From Candidatus Methylophosphatis haderslevensis (GTDB lineage Bacteria; Pseudomonadota; Gammaproteobacteria; Burkholderiales; Rhodocyclaceae): 64,000 nt of DNA. The stretch covers positions 189,909 to 253,908 of the forward strand of contig JADJSA010000006.1 in assembly GCA_016711925.1 (NCBI GenBank), in the 5' to 3' direction. Position numbers and translations under genes: made by a program. The notes beneath the pieces are model-generated. The model was not told where the DNA came from. It saw nothing but the letters and a program-made list of their open reading frames with translations, and searched no databases. Shown piece by piece: positions 30,814 through 41,131 of the stretch (positions are counted from its first letter, which is position 1; each line of letters begins with the position of its first letter).

Positions 30814-33462
30814 ATGAGCCCCGAGAACCGGCCGGGCGCCGGCAACTGGCACCGCCATCCGCTCGAGCATCTGACGCGGCACTTCGCCACCGACCTGCGC
30901 AGCGGCCTCGATGCCGCGCAGGCGGCGCGCTCGCTCGAGGCGCACGGACCAAACCTGCTGCCAGAGGGCAAGGGCCGCAGCCTGGTGCGCATGGTGTTCG
31001 ACCAGTTCGCCGACTTCATGATCCTGGTATTGCTGGCGGCGGCGCTGGTCTCGGGCATCGTCGGCGAGGCGACCGACACCATCGCCATCGTCGTCATCGT
31101 GCTGCTCAATGCGGCGCTCGGCGTGTTCCAGGAGTACCGCGCCGAGCGCGCGATGGCGGCGCTGCGGCGCATGGCCGCGCCGACCGCCACGGTGCGGCGC
31201 GAGGGCCGCACGCGCCAGTTGCCCACCCAGCATATCGTGCCGGGCGATCTGGTGCTGCTTGAGGCCGGCAACGTGGTGCCGGCCGATCTGCGGCTGGTGG
31301 AAGCGGCGCGCTTTGCCACCCAGGAGGCGGCGCTCACCGGCGAGTCGCATGCGGTGGAAAAGCACGCCGCTGCGATCGATGCCGAGCACCTGGCGATCGG
31401 CGACCGCCGCAACATGGCGTTCAAGGGCACGCTGGTCGCTGCCGGGCGCGGGGTCGGCCTGGTGGTTGCCACCGGCATGAACACCGAACTGGGCGCCATC
31501 GCACGGCTGCTCGCCGACACCGCAACGGTCAAGACGCCGCTGCAGAAGCGCCTGGCGCGCTTCGGCACGCGGCTGGCGCTGGCGGTGCTGGCGATCTGCG
31601 CGCTGGTGTTCGGCGCCGGGCTGCTGCGCGGCGAGCCGCCGGTGCTGATGTTCCTCACGGCAGTCAGCCTCGCGGTGGCGGCGATTCCCGAGGCGCTGCC
31701 GGCGGTGGTGGCGATCGCGCTGGCGCTCGGCGCCTACCGCATGGTCGGCCACCAGGTATTGATCCGCCGCCTGCCGGCGGTCGAGACGCTGGGGTCGATC
31801 ACCGTCATCTGCTCGGACAAGACCGGCACCCTGACCGAGAACCGGATGCGAGCCGAAGCCTACGCGGTGGCCGGCGAAAGTGCGCCGCCCGCCGTGCTCG
31901 ACCCGGCCTGGCGCGCCCTGTTCGAATGCCTGGCGCTGTGCAATGACGCACAGATGGCAGCCGGCGGCGGCGCCAGCGGCGAGCCGACCGAGGCGGCACT
32001 GCTCGAAGCGGCGGCGAACAACGGCATCGACATCGCCGCGCTGCGCAACCGCCTGCCGCGGCTGGCCGAACTGCCGTTCGATTCCGCGCGCATGCTGATG
32101 AGTACGCTGCACGCCGAAGCCGGCGTGGTGCGGGTGTGCGTCAAGGGCGCCCCCGAGGCGCTGCTGGCGCTTTGCTCGCGCTGGCTGGGCGGCGCGGGCG
32201 AAGCCGTGCTCGATGGCGCCGCGCGCCGCGCCGTGGTGGCCGCTGCCGATCGCATGGCGAGCCAAGGCAAACGCGTGCTGGCTGTCGCCGAGGCGCGCCG
32301 CGCGGCGCTGCCCGAGCCGCTCGATGCGGCCGAGGCGGACCTGACGCTGATCGGCCTGGTCGGGCTGATCGATCCGCCGCGCGCCGAAGCCCGCGCCGCG
32401 GTGGACGAATGCCGCGCCGCCGGCATCACGCCGATCATGATCACCGGCGACCATCCGGCCACCGCCGCGGCGATCGCGCAGCGGCTGGGGATTGCCGACT
32501 CGCCGGCACAGGTGATCGGCGGCAGCGAACTGGCGCAGCTCGACGACGCCGGGCTCGCCGCCCGGGTTGCCGATCTGCGCGTCTACGCGCGCGTCGACCC
32601 GGCGCAGAAAATCCGCATCGTGCAGGCGCTGCAGCGCGCCGGCGAACTGGTGGCGATGACCGGCGACGGCGTCAACGACGCGCCGGCGTTGAAGCGCGCC
32701 GACATCGGCGTGGCGATGGGCCGCGGCGGCACCGATGTCGCGCGCGAGGCATCCTCGATGGTGCTGCTCGACGACAACTTCGCCAGCATCGTGCGCGCGG
32801 TGCGCGAGGGTCGGCGCATCTACGACAACATCCGCAAGTTCATCAAGTACTCGATGACCGGCAACGCCGGCGAGCTGTGCGCGATCTTCCTCGCGCCGTT
32901 TCTCGGCCTGCCGATTCCGCTGCTGCCGACCCACATCCTGTGGATCAACCTGGTCACCGACGGCCTGCCCGGCCTGATGCTGACGCGCGAGCGCGAGGAG
33001 GGCAACGTCATGCGCCGGCCGCCGCGCGCGCCCGACGAGAGCCTGTTCGCCGGCGGCATGTGGCAGCACATCGTCGGCTTCGGTTTGCTGATGGGATGCG
33101 TGGCGCTGCTGATACAGGCCTGGGCGGTCGGCAACGGATCGGGCCACGCGCAGACCATGGTGTTTACCGTGCTGACGCTGTCGCGCCTCGGCCTGGCGCT
33201 GGCGATACGCTCCGGGCACCAGTCGATCTTCGCCATCGGCTGGCTGTCCAACGGCTGGCTGCTGGCGACGGTCGTCGTCACCGCGCTGCTGCAAATGGCA
33301 ACGGTATATGTGCCGGCACTCAATCCGCTGTTCAAGACCGAACCGCTCGGTGCCGGGGAACTGGCGATCTGCCTGGGCGCATCGGCAGTCGTGTTCGTCG
33401 GCGTCGAAATCGAAAAGTGGCTGCGCCGCCGCCGGGCGCGTCGCGCCGCTGGAGAAAGCTGA
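30814..33462 (+). CDS. P2A-type cation-transporting ATPase (calcium-ATPase-like)
   Basis: The 882-residue protein is a P-type ATPase with all catalytic parts: TGES in the actuator domain, the phosphorylated Asp in SDKTGTLTEN, the KGAPE nucleotide site, MITGDHPATAAAIA and TGDGVNDAPALKRADIGVAM. The membrane motif VAAIPEALPAVV has the form of SERCA-like P2A pumps (PEALPAV or PEGLPAV). It would export Ca2+ or Mn2+ at the cost of ATP. About ten membrane helices are visible, with the last six in the C-terminal third. It starts 16 bases after the MFS stop. Confidence 0.9.
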   Translation: MSPENRPGAGNWHRHPLEHLTRHFATDLRSGLDAAQAARSLEAHGPNLLPEGKGRSLVRMVFDQFADFMILVLLAAALVSGIVGEATDTIAIVVIVLLNAALGVFQEYRAERAMAALRRMAAPTATVRREGRTRQLPTQHIVPGDLVLLEAGNVVPADLRLVEAARFATQEAALTGESHAVEKHAAAIDAEHLAIGDRRNMAFKGTLVAAGRGVGLVVATGMNTELGAIARLLADTATVKTPLQKRLARFGTRLALAVLAICALVFGAGLLRGEPPVLMFLTAVSLAVAAIPEALPAVVAIALALGAYRMVGHQVLIRRLPAVETLGSITVICSDKTGTLTENRMRAEAYAVAGESAPPAVLDPAWRALFECLALCNDAQMAAGGGASGEPTEAALLEAAANNGIDIAALRNRLPRLAELPFDSARMLMSTLHAEAGVVRVCVKGAPEALLALCSRWLGGAGEAVLDGAARRAVVAAADRMASQGKRVLAVAEARRAALPEPLDAAEADLTLIGLVGLIDPPRAEARAAVDECRAAGITPIMITGDHPATAAAIAQRLGIADSPAQVIGGSELAQLDDAGLAARVADLRVYARVDPAQKIRIVQALQRAGELVAMTGDGVNDAPALKRADIGVAMGRGGTDVAREASSMVLLDDNFASIVRAVREGRRIYDNIRKFIKYSMTGNAGELCAIFLAPFLGLPIPLLPTHILWINLVTDGLPGLMLTREREEGNVMRRPPRAPDESLFAGGMWQHIVGFGLLMGCVALLIQAWAVGNGSGHAQTMVFTVLTLSRLGLALAIRSGHQSIFAIGWLSNGWLLATVVVTALLQMATVYVPALNPLFKTEPLGAGELAICLGASAVVFVGVEIEKWLRRRRARRAAGES

Positions 33463-34074
33463 CCGGATCGGCGCCGTGCAAAGCAAGACCGGCCAAGTCC
33501 AAACCAGCGCCGGGTAGCGGAGACTTCGCCGTCCAATTCGGTTAATGGCCAAGGCTGGCATTGGGTTCAGGTGCGCAACTACCTCCAAACTCCAATAGCT
33601 TGAGTTTGAACTCGCGGTGCCATGCCTGGATTGGACGGAGAACCGCGGCTCAGTCCTTCGGCGACGCAGGCCGCTTACGACCCTTTGCCGCCTGATGCCA
33701 TCTGGAAGCCGACTGGCCGGTACCAGCAGCAAAGCCGACGGGCAATGAGATCTGCCATGGGTCGCTCGGTCGGCCTGCTCGCCAGGCCGGTGTACGCCGC
33801 CCACCACGAGACGGTCCGGCAATCACGGTCACGCGCGATCCTTGCCCGGACGCCGTCGTTGATCGTCGCGCTGTAAGCCACGTGAAAGGAGACGGCACTG
33901 CTCGAGCAATACCAGGCGAACCGTGCTGAAGGCAGCCGCCTGCCGGTACCGGCTCCCGCGGCGCCGTCTACCCCGGATCCGCGCGCTTTTTGAACGCCAC
34001 CTGCCATTCCGATAGAATAGCCGCGGACGTGCCTTCGGGGAGTGCTCCGGGGTCGGCGAGCGAATGGAAGAAGA
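33463..34074. other. 612 bases without a supported gene
   Basis: Short open frames exist on both strands (84 codons on plus, up to 178 on minus), but none has recognisable motifs, a ribosome-binding site or a convincing start. A hairpin (CAAACTC at 33586-33592, GAGTTTG at 33602-33608) may end the ATPase transcript, but there is no T-run. The last 85 bases hold the promoter of the defence operon. This stretch is the left edge of the defence island. Confidence 0.5.
33990..34018 (+). promoter_or_regulatory. Sigma-70-like promoter of the DUF1016 operon
   Basis: TTGAAC, a 17-base spacer and TAGAAT match the -35 (4 of 6) and -10 (5 of 6) consensus with ideal spacing. Transcription would start near 34025, 50 bases before the first gene of the island. 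It is the best promoter match I noticed in the window. Confidence 0.5.
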
Positions 34075-34305
34075 ATGTCCCCCGGACGAGCCAGCGAAGC
34101 CCAAGCCAGAGAGGAAATTTGCCGCCTGCAGCGGAGCGGCCTGTTCGATGCCTCCGTGGGCAGGAAACCCGCCATCTCCGAATACGAGCCCGACGCCGAC
34201 CCGCGCGACACGGTTCAAGTGCTTCTGCTGGACGACCATTGCATCGTGGCGTCCATCCGCCGCGAGGGACTGCCGGATGGCTGGTTGAAGGGCGGAAAGG
34301 CGTGA
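34075..34305 (+). CDS. Small protein translationally coupled to the DUF1016 gene
   Basis: A 76-residue product without recognised family. EAQAREEICRLQRSGLFDASVG suggests a helix (two pieces of it: EAQAREEICRLQ and RSGLFDASVG), then an acidic EYEPDADPRD and a hydrophobic VQVLLLDDHCIVASI strand. GGAAGAAG precedes the ATG. Its TGA overlaps the GTG of the next gene (GTGA), which supports a real, coupled gene. It is first after the promoter at 33990. It may be an accessory or regulatory partner of the nuclease, which is inference. Confidence 0.55.
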   Translation: MSPGRASEAQAREEICRLQRSGLFDASVGRKPAISEYEPDADPRDTVQVLLLDDHCIVASIRREGLPDGWLKGGKA

Positions 34306-35426
34306 CGGCAAAGAAGCCCGATGCAGTCTCGCCCAGCGTCGCCACGCTGTACCGCGCGGTACGTGCGGTGCTGGAGCAGGCGCGCGCCTCCGTCTATCAG
34401 ACGGTCAACGTCGCGATGGTGGGGGCCTACTGGCAGGTCGGACGCCTGATCGTCGAGCACGAGCAAAAGGGCAAAGCGCGCGCGGCATATGGCGAAGCGA
34501 TGCTGGAGGCGTTGTCGCGGCGTCTCATGGCAGAGTTCGGTCGCGGTTTCGACGTCACCAACCTGCGCAAGATGCGGCAGTTCTACCGGATGTTCGAGAT
34601 TCGAGACGCAGTGCGTCTCGAATCCAGCAAGCCAAAACGAGACGCGGTGCGTCTCGATTCTGCGGCGAGCACGGCTCGTCACGCGGTATGTGATGAATTG
34701 AGCTGGAGCCACTATCGCCTGCTGATGCAGGTCGAGAATCCGGCGTCGCGTGAGTGGTACATGCACGAAGCGGCGGAGCAGCACTGGTCCACGCGTCAGC
34801 TCGAACGGCAGATCTCGGTGCTCTACTACGAACGCCTGCTGTCGAGCCGCAATAGGGCACCCGTGCGCAAGGAGGCCGCCACCAAGCTAGCCACGGTGGA
34901 ACCGGAGCAGTTCATCCGCGACCCGTACGTGCTCGAGTTCCTCGATCTGAAGGACTACCCGGCGCTGCGCGAATCCGCCGTCGAGGCGGCGATCATCGGC
35001 AACTTGCAGGCATTCCTGCTGGAACTGGGCAAGGGCTTCTCCTTCGTCGCCCGGCAAAAGCGCATGCGCTTCGAGGACGAGGACTTCTACGTGGACCTCG
35101 TCTTCTACAACTACCTGCTCAAGTGCTTCGTGCTGATCGATCTCAAGGTCGGCAAGCTGACCCACCAGGACATCGGCCAGATGGATTCCTACGTGCGCAT
35201 GTTCGATGCCCATGCGCGACCCGAAGGCGACAATCCGACCATCGGACTGATCCTGTGCTCGAAGAAGAACGAGGCGATCGCGAAATACTCGGTGCTCAGC
35301 GAAACCCGCCAGATCTTCGCCGCCAAGTATGTGAAGGTCCTGCCGACCGAACAGGAGCTCAAACGCGAGGTCGAGCGCGAGCGGCGGCTGATCGATGCGC
35401 ACCATCTGGATGAGGGAAAACGCTGA
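34302..35426 (+). CDS. PDDEXK nuclease domain protein (DUF1016/YhcG family)
   Basis: The 374-residue protein has the DUF1016 N-terminal domain (AYWQVGRLIVEHEQKG, RGFDVTNLRKMRQFY, ELSWSHYRLLM). It also has the C-terminal PD-(D/E)XK nuclease domain, with D and DLK in FYVDLVFYNY and CFVLIDLKVGKL, then GQMDSYVRMFD. Members occur beside type I restriction genes and in defence islands, and are thought to cut or process DNA. Between the two domains lies a variable linker in which the DNA holds two palindromes coding RDAVRLE and RDAVRLD. The GTG start overlaps the upstream stop. The island's methylase remnant follows 121 bases later. Confidence 0.85.
   Translation: MTAKKPDAVSPSVATLYRAVRAVLEQARASVYQTVNVAMVGAYWQVGRLIVEHEQKGKARAAYGEAMLEALSRRLMAEFGRGFDVTNLRKMRQFYRMFEIRDAVRLESSKPKRDAVRLDSAASTARHAVCDELSWSHYRLLMQVENPASREWYMHEAAEQHWSTRQLERQISVLYYERLLSSRNRAPVRKEAATKLATVEPEQFIRDPYVLEFLDLKDYPALRESAVEAAIIGNLQAFLLELGKGFSFVARQKRMRFEDEDFYVDLVFYNYLLKCFVLIDLKVGKLTHQDIGQMDSYVRMFDAHARPEGDNPTIGLILCSKKNEAIAKYSVLSETRQIFAAKYVKVLPTEQELKREVERERRLIDAHHLDEGKR
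34598..34656. repeat. Two palindromes inside the DUF1016 linker
   Basis: The first is a perfect 13-base inverted repeat with a single central base (arms 34598-34610 GATTCGAGACGCA and 34612-34624). The second has 8-base arms CGAGACGC (34638-34645) and GCGTCTCG (34649-34656). Both code almost the same peptide (RDAVRLE, RDAVRLD). They look like a small repeat unit inserted and duplicated in-frame in a tolerant linker. Confidence 0.6.
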
Positions 35427-35547
35427 TGCCGACCCGCCGCGCCAGCCTCCGGGGGCGGGCTCAGGTCGGGCGGCGGAGTGCCCGCGGAACGAAGCCGGCG
35501 CGTGATGCCGAAGTAATCGGCGGCCCATCCGGGCGGCACGAGGGACC

Positions 35548-36690
<1,143 letters not shown>

Positions 36691-36757
36691 GAGACTTCAC
36701 CGTGGACGAAGGCTCGATGACCAGCAACTGCGCCGAGCGGCCGGGGTGACTTGATCG

Positions 36758-38746
36758 ATGCCTGACCACAACTACTTCTCGAATCTGATCTGGCAGATTG
36801 CCGACCTGCTGCGCGGCCCCTATCGTCCGCCACAGTACGAGCGGGTCATGTTGCCCATGACTGTACTTCGCCGGTTCGATTGCGTTCTAGCGCCCACCAA
36901 GGCCAAGGTTTTGGCCGAGCATGCCAAGCGCAAAGGCGGAAAGCTAGAAGGCGACGCGCTCGACACCCACCTCAACAAGGGCGCCGGCCAACGCTTCCAC
37001 AACCACTCGCCGCTCGACTTCGAAAGGCTCAAGGGCGACCCCGACAACATCGAGAAGCACCTCGTCAGCTACATCAAGGGTTTCTCGAAGAACGTGCGCG
37101 ACATCTTCGAGTTCTTCGAGTTCGAGAACGAGATCGAGCGCATGCGCGAGGCGAACATCCTCTACCTCGTCGTCTCCAAGTTCTGCGACGTCGATCTACA
37201 CCCGAACGCGGTGCCGAACGAGCAGATGGGGCTCATCTTCGAGAACCTCATCCGGCGCTTCAACGAACTGGCTAACGAGACCGCGGGCGACCACTTCACG
37301 CCGCGCGAGGTCATCCGGCTGATGGTGAGCATCCTGTTCATCCACGACGACCACTTGCTCGCCACGCCAGGCACCGTGCGCAAGCTGCTCGACCCGGCCT
37401 GCGGCACCGGCGGCATGCTGGCCGAGGCCCAGAACTACCTGCGTGAGCACCACGGCGCGGCGAAGCTCTACGTCTATGGGCAGGACTACAACAAGCGCGC
37501 CTTCGCCACCGCGGCATCCGACATGCTGATGAAGCAGGTGGACCACAACGGCGCCGGCAACAACGTCCGCTTCGGCGACAGCTTTACCGAGGACCAGTTC
37601 GCGGGCGAGACCTTCGACTACTTTCTCACCAATCCGCCCTTCGGCGTGGACTGGAAGAAGCAGCAGAAGGAAATCCTGCGCGAGCACGAAAAGCATGGCT
37701 TCGATGGTCGCTTCGGCGCCGGGCTGCCGCGCGTGAACGACGGCTCGCTGCTCTTCCTGCAGCACATGGTCGCCAAGTTCGAGCCCGTGCGCCCTTTAGA
37801 GCACAAGCACGGCTCGCGCCTGGCCATCGTCTTCAGCGGCTCGCCGCTCTTCACCGGCGGCGCGGGCTCGGGCGAGAGCGACATCCGCAAGTGGATCATC
37901 GAGAACGACTGGCTCGAGGCCATCATCGCCCTGCCGGAGCAGATGTTCTACAACACCGGCATCGGCACCTACGTCTGGATCGTCACCAACCGCAAAACCC
38001 AGCGGCGCAAGGGCAAGATCCAGCTCCTCGACGCGCGCGACGTGTGGACCGCGGGCGGCAGCGAGGACAACAAGCGCAGCCTCGGCGACAAGCGCCGGCA
38101 CATCACCGCCAGCCAGATCGCCGAGATCGTCAAGCTCTACGGCCGGCAGGCCGACGGCGAGACCTCCAAAACCTTCGACAACGCCGACTTCGGCTACACC
38201 CGCGTCACCGTCGAGCGGCCCCTGCGCCTGCGCTACCAGATGACGCTGGACGACAAGGCCCGCTTCCTCGACGCATGCCCGCACCTGCTCGACGACGTGC
38301 AGGCCATCGACAAGGCGCTGGGCCGCGAGCCGCAGCGCGACTGGAATGCGGTGTGGAGTCGCATCGAAGATCTGCTGCACGCGGGCAAGTCGCGCTGGAA
38401 AGCGACCGAGCAGAAGCTCTTCCGCAGCGTCTTCACGCAGAAGGATCCCGAGGCCGAGCCGGTCGCCAAGGGCGGGCGCGACGATGGTTACGAGCCGGAC
38501 GCCGACCTGCGCGACTTCGAGAACGTGCCGCTCAAGGACGACATCGACGCCTTCTTCGAGCGCGAGGTGCGCCCGCACGTGCCCGACGCCTGGATGGACC
38601 GAGCCAAGGACAAGGTCGGCTACGAGATCAACTTCAACCGCCACTTCTACAAGTACACGCCGCCGCGTCCGCTGGAGGTGATCGACGCGGAGCTGAAGCA
38701 GGCGGAGGAAGAGATCATGCGGCTGCTTCGGGAGGTGACGGAGTGA
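36758..38746 (+). CDS. hsdM: Type I restriction-modification methylase subunit HsdM
   Basis: The complete 662-residue N6-adenine methylase subunit has the N-terminal helical domain (SNLIWQIADLLRGPYRPPQY) and GDHFTPREVIRLMV. The SAM loop DPACGTGGM begins at D212 and the catalytic NPPF at N292 (FLTNPPFGVDW). The C-terminal half continues with the usual EAIIALPEQMFYNTGIGTY. It modifies the host recognition site, with HsdS giving specificity. The stop overlaps the hsdS GTG start by four bases (GTGA). It is only distantly similar to the remnant upstream. Confidence 0.95.
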   Translation: MPDHNYFSNLIWQIADLLRGPYRPPQYERVMLPMTVLRRFDCVLAPTKAKVLAEHAKRKGGKLEGDALDTHLNKGAGQRFHNHSPLDFERLKGDPDNIEKHLVSYIKGFSKNVRDIFEFFEFENEIERMREANILYLVVSKFCDVDLHPNAVPNEQMGLIFENLIRRFNELANETAGDHFTPREVIRLMVSILFIHDDHLLATPGTVRKLLDPACGTGGMLAEAQNYLREHHGAAKLYVYGQDYNKRAFATAASDMLMKQVDHNGAGNNVRFGDSFTEDQFAGETFDYFLTNPPFGVDWKKQQKEILREHEKHGFDGRFGAGLPRVNDGSLLFLQHMVAKFEPVRPLEHKHGSRLAIVFSGSPLFTGGAGSGESDIRKWIIENDWLEAIIALPEQMFYNTGIGTYVWIVTNRKTQRRKGKIQLLDARDVWTAGGSEDNKRSLGDKRRHITASQIAEIVKLYGRQADGETSKTFDNADFGYTRVTVERPLRLRYQMTLDDKARFLDACPHLLDDVQAIDKALGREPQRDWNAVWSRIEDLLHAGKSRWKATEQKLFRSVFTQKDPEAEPVAKGGRDDGYEPDADLRDFENVPLKDDIDAFFEREVRPHVPDAWMDRAKDKVGYEINFNRHFYKYTPPRPLEVIDAELKQAEEEIMRLLREVTE

Positions 38747-39984
38747 CGCCTGCCGCTCAGAAGCAGCTGCGCCACGTGTTCGCCGTTACCAGCGGTGCAA
38801 CTCCGGAGAGTGGCAATCCTGAGTACTGGGATGGCGACATTCGCTGGGCGACTCCGGAGGACATCAGCTCGCTCGATGGCTACCGACTCTGGGATACACG
38901 TCGCAAGATCACCCGCGCAGGATACGAGTCCTGCGGCACGACCACGGCGCCACCCGGTTCTATCGTGCTATCGAAGCGCGCCCCGATCGGGCAGGTCGCG
39001 GTCCTCGCGGAGGAGGCGTGTTCAAACCAAGGCTGCTTCCTACTCATCCCTCGCGAGGAGACGGACACTCGGTTCTTTTACTACGGGCTCTCTGTGCAGA
39101 CCCAGTACCTCCAAGTCCTCGGACGGGGCTCCACCTTCATGGAGCTCAGCACGGACGAACTGAAATCTTTGAACGTCCCGCACCCGGCATTGCGCCAGCA
39201 ACGCGCCATCGCCGACTACCTCGACCGCGAGACGGCGCGGCTGGATGCGCTGGTGGCGGCGAAGGAGCGGGTGCTCGGGCTGTTGGCCGAGAAGCGCCGG
39301 GCGCTCATCACCCGCGCCGTCACCCGCGGCCTCGACCCCCGCGCCCCCCTCCGCGACTCCGGCATCCCCTGGCTCGGCGAGATTCCCGCGCATTGGCGGC
39401 TAGATCGAGCAAAGTTTGTCTTTCGGCAGTCGGCGCTGCCCGTGCGTGACGAAGATGAAATGGTCACGTGCTTCCGCGATGGCCAGGTGACCTTGCGGCG
39501 AAACCGTCGGGAAGAGGGCTTCACAAATGCGAATTTAGAGCTCGGATACCAAGGCATCCGCTGTGGCCAGCTAGTGCTTCACTCTATGGACGCCTTTGCC
39601 GGCGCCATCGGCGTATCGGACTCCGATGGCAAGTGCTCGCCTGAGTACATCATCTGCGACCCGCAGACCCCGCAGGTGGTTGACAGCTACTACTTCGGCC
39701 ATCTGCTGAGAACAATGGCGCTTGCTGGATTCATCCAGGCTAGCTGCCCGGCGGTAAGGGAGCGCGCACCACGGATTCGCTTCTCTGACTTTGGCGAGAT
39801 GTTTATTCCAGTGCCTCCGCCAGGAGAGCAGAGATCAATAGTCGAACGAATTTGCATCGATCTGAGTCGAGTTGATGCTCTCCGATCAGCGAATGAGCGC
39901 ACCATCGCTCTGCTCAAGGAACGCCGCGCCGCGCTCATCGCCGCGGCCGTGACAGGCCAGCTCGAAGTGGAGAGTACGGCATGA
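38743..39984 (+). CDS. hsdS: Type I specificity subunit HsdS
   Basis: The 413-residue protein has two target-recognition domains separated by a conserved helix. TRD1 covers about residues 1-145, with LRHVFAVTSGATP and GSIVLSKRAPIGQVAVL. The spacer helix is PALRQQRAIADYLDRETARLDAL. TRD2 begins with GIPWLGEIPAHWRLDRAKFV and is followed by the second helix (PPGEQRSIVERICIDLSRVDAL). It chooses the bipartite target sequence for methylation and cutting. The GTG start and the ATGA overlap with the next small frame keep the gene in one coupled operon. Confidence 0.93.
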   Translation: MTPAAQKQLRHVFAVTSGATPESGNPEYWDGDIRWATPEDISSLDGYRLWDTRRKITRAGYESCGTTTAPPGSIVLSKRAPIGQVAVLAEEACSNQGCFLLIPREETDTRFFYYGLSVQTQYLQVLGRGSTFMELSTDELKSLNVPHPALRQQRAIADYLDRETARLDALVAAKERVLGLLAEKRRALITRAVTRGLDPRAPLRDSGIPWLGEIPAHWRLDRAKFVFRQSALPVRDEDEMVTCFRDGQVTLRRNRREEGFTNANLELGYQGIRCGQLVLHSMDAFAGAIGVSDSDGKCSPEYIICDPQTPQVVDSYYFGHLLRTMALAGFIQASCPAVRERAPRIRFSDFGEMFIPVPPPGEQRSIVERICIDLSRVDALRSANERTIALLKERRAALIAAAVTGQLEVESTA

Positions 39985-40046
39985 GGACCGCGACCCTGTT
40001 GGGCCTGGCGCTCACGAAGATCCATAAGGTGGAGGTCACGGCGTGA
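39981..40046 (+). CDS. 21-codon coupling ORF between hsdS and the ABC-3C genes
   Basis: An ATG overlaps the hsdS stop (ATGA) and the frame ends in a TGA that overlaps the GTG of the effector gene (GTGA). The peptide begins MRTATLLGLALTK. Inside it, GGTGGAGG serves as ribosome-binding site for the effector. It may act only to carry ribosomes across the 58-base gap. A functional peptide is possible but unsupported. Confidence 0.4.
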   Translation: MRTATLLGLALTKIHKVEVTA

Positions 40047-41131
40047 AGAAGGTCCCGCCGCCCGTTCCGATCCCTGAGCCGCAGGTGCTGCCGCCCGGCC
40101 TGGTTGCGGACGTCGTGGCGTCGGGACTTCCGGTGCATCCCGAGGACCGCGTCAGGCTCTTCAGCTCTGACCAGTGGGAGCGCTTCGTTCAAGAGTGGGT
40201 TGATTCGCTTCGCGACGAGTACGAGCTGGTCGAGCGCTGCGGCGGTGCGGGTGACATGGGCCGCGACGTCATCGCCACCGTGAAGGGCGGTATGGGCGCG
40301 TGGGACAACTACCAGTGCAAGCACTACCAGAAGGCGCTCGCGCCCGGCGACGTCTGGATCGAGTTGGGCAAGCTCGCCTACTACACGCTGAAGGCGGATT
40401 ACTCGTACCCTCGCAGCTATTTCTTCGTCGCACCGCAGGGCGTCGGCCCGACGCTCTCGAACCTCTTGAAGAAGCCGCACGCGCTACGTGACGGCCTGTT
40501 CGCGAACTGGGACAAGGCGTGTCGAACGGAAATAACCAAAACGGAGGTCGTTGAGTGCGACGCTGCGATGAAGGCCCACATCGAAAGCCTCGACTTCTCG
40601 ATCTTCAAGACCAAGCCGCTCCTCCGAATCATCGAGGAGCACGCCAAGACCCGCTGGTATGTGGCGCGGTTCGGCGGCGGACTCCCACCGCGTCCTGAAC
40701 CGCTGCCGCCGCCGAGCGTCCCGGCCGACAACGAGGCGGCCTTCGTCGGTGAGCTTCGACGTGCGTATGCGGATCACCTCAAGCACGACGTGAAGGATCT
40801 CGACGCGGGGCTCGCGTCCCGCGAAGACCTCCGCGAGCACTTCCATGACGCGCGCGTCGAGTTCTACAGCGCTGAGGGCCTGCGAACCTTCTCGCGCGAC
40901 ACGCTGCCTGCGGGCGAGTTCGAGAAACTGCAGGACGAGGTGCATTCCGGCATCAAGGACGACGTGCGCGGCGATCACGCAGATGGCTACCGTCGCATCG
41001 TCGCGGTGGTGAGGACGGCCCGCTCGCTGCAGCTCACGAGCCACCCGCTCATCACCCGCATCCACAATCGTGACCGGGGAGGCATCTGCCATCAGCTCGC
41101 GAACGACGGAAAGGTCCGGTGGGTCAAATGA
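40043..41131 (+). CDS. ABC three-component system effector with restriction endonuclease-like domain
   Basis: The 362-residue protein starts with a Pro-rich segment. A PD-(D/E)XK/Mrr-type domain follows: the Glu in QWERFVQEWVD, GDMGRDVIATV with the metal-binding Asp, and the Q-X-K in YQCKHYQ. The C-terminal half (about residues 230-362) is a separate domain (FVGELRRAYADHLKHDVKDL, GEFEKLQDEVHSGI, DGYRRIVAVVRTARSL) like the C-terminal domains that define ABC-3C effectors. The middle-component gene overlaps its stop (ATGA). Together these suggest a nuclease held inactive by the ATPase complex and set off by invading DNA. The class is known from comparative genomics. Activity here is inference. 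Confidence 0.75.
   Translation: MKKVPPPVPIPEPQVLPPGLVADVVASGLPVHPEDRVRLFSSDQWERFVQEWVDSLRDEYELVERCGGAGDMGRDVIATVKGGMGAWDNYQCKHYQKALAPGDVWIELGKLAYYTLKADYSYPRSYFFVAPQGVGPTLSNLLKKPHALRDGLFANWDKACRTEITKTEVVECDAAMKAHIESLDFSIFKTKPLLRIIEEHAKTRWYVARFGGGLPPRPEPLPPPSVPADNEAAFVGELRRAYADHLKHDVKDLDAGLASREDLREHFHDARVEFYSAEGLRTFSRDTLPAGEFEKLQDEVHSGIKDDVRGDHADGYRRIVAVVRTARSLQLTSHPLITRIHNRDRGGICHQLANDGKVRWVK

Noticed and set aside
30727..33822. A 1000-codon open frame opposite the P2A ATPase
   Set aside because: It lies antisense to a P-type ATPase with all motifs and shows only His/Arg/Gln-rich shadow sequence.
33622..34211. Possible genes at the left edge of the island (84 codons on plus, 178 codons on minus)
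   Set aside because: No ribosome-binding site, recognisable motif or consistent start. The minus frame would also run across the promoter and first gene of the operon.
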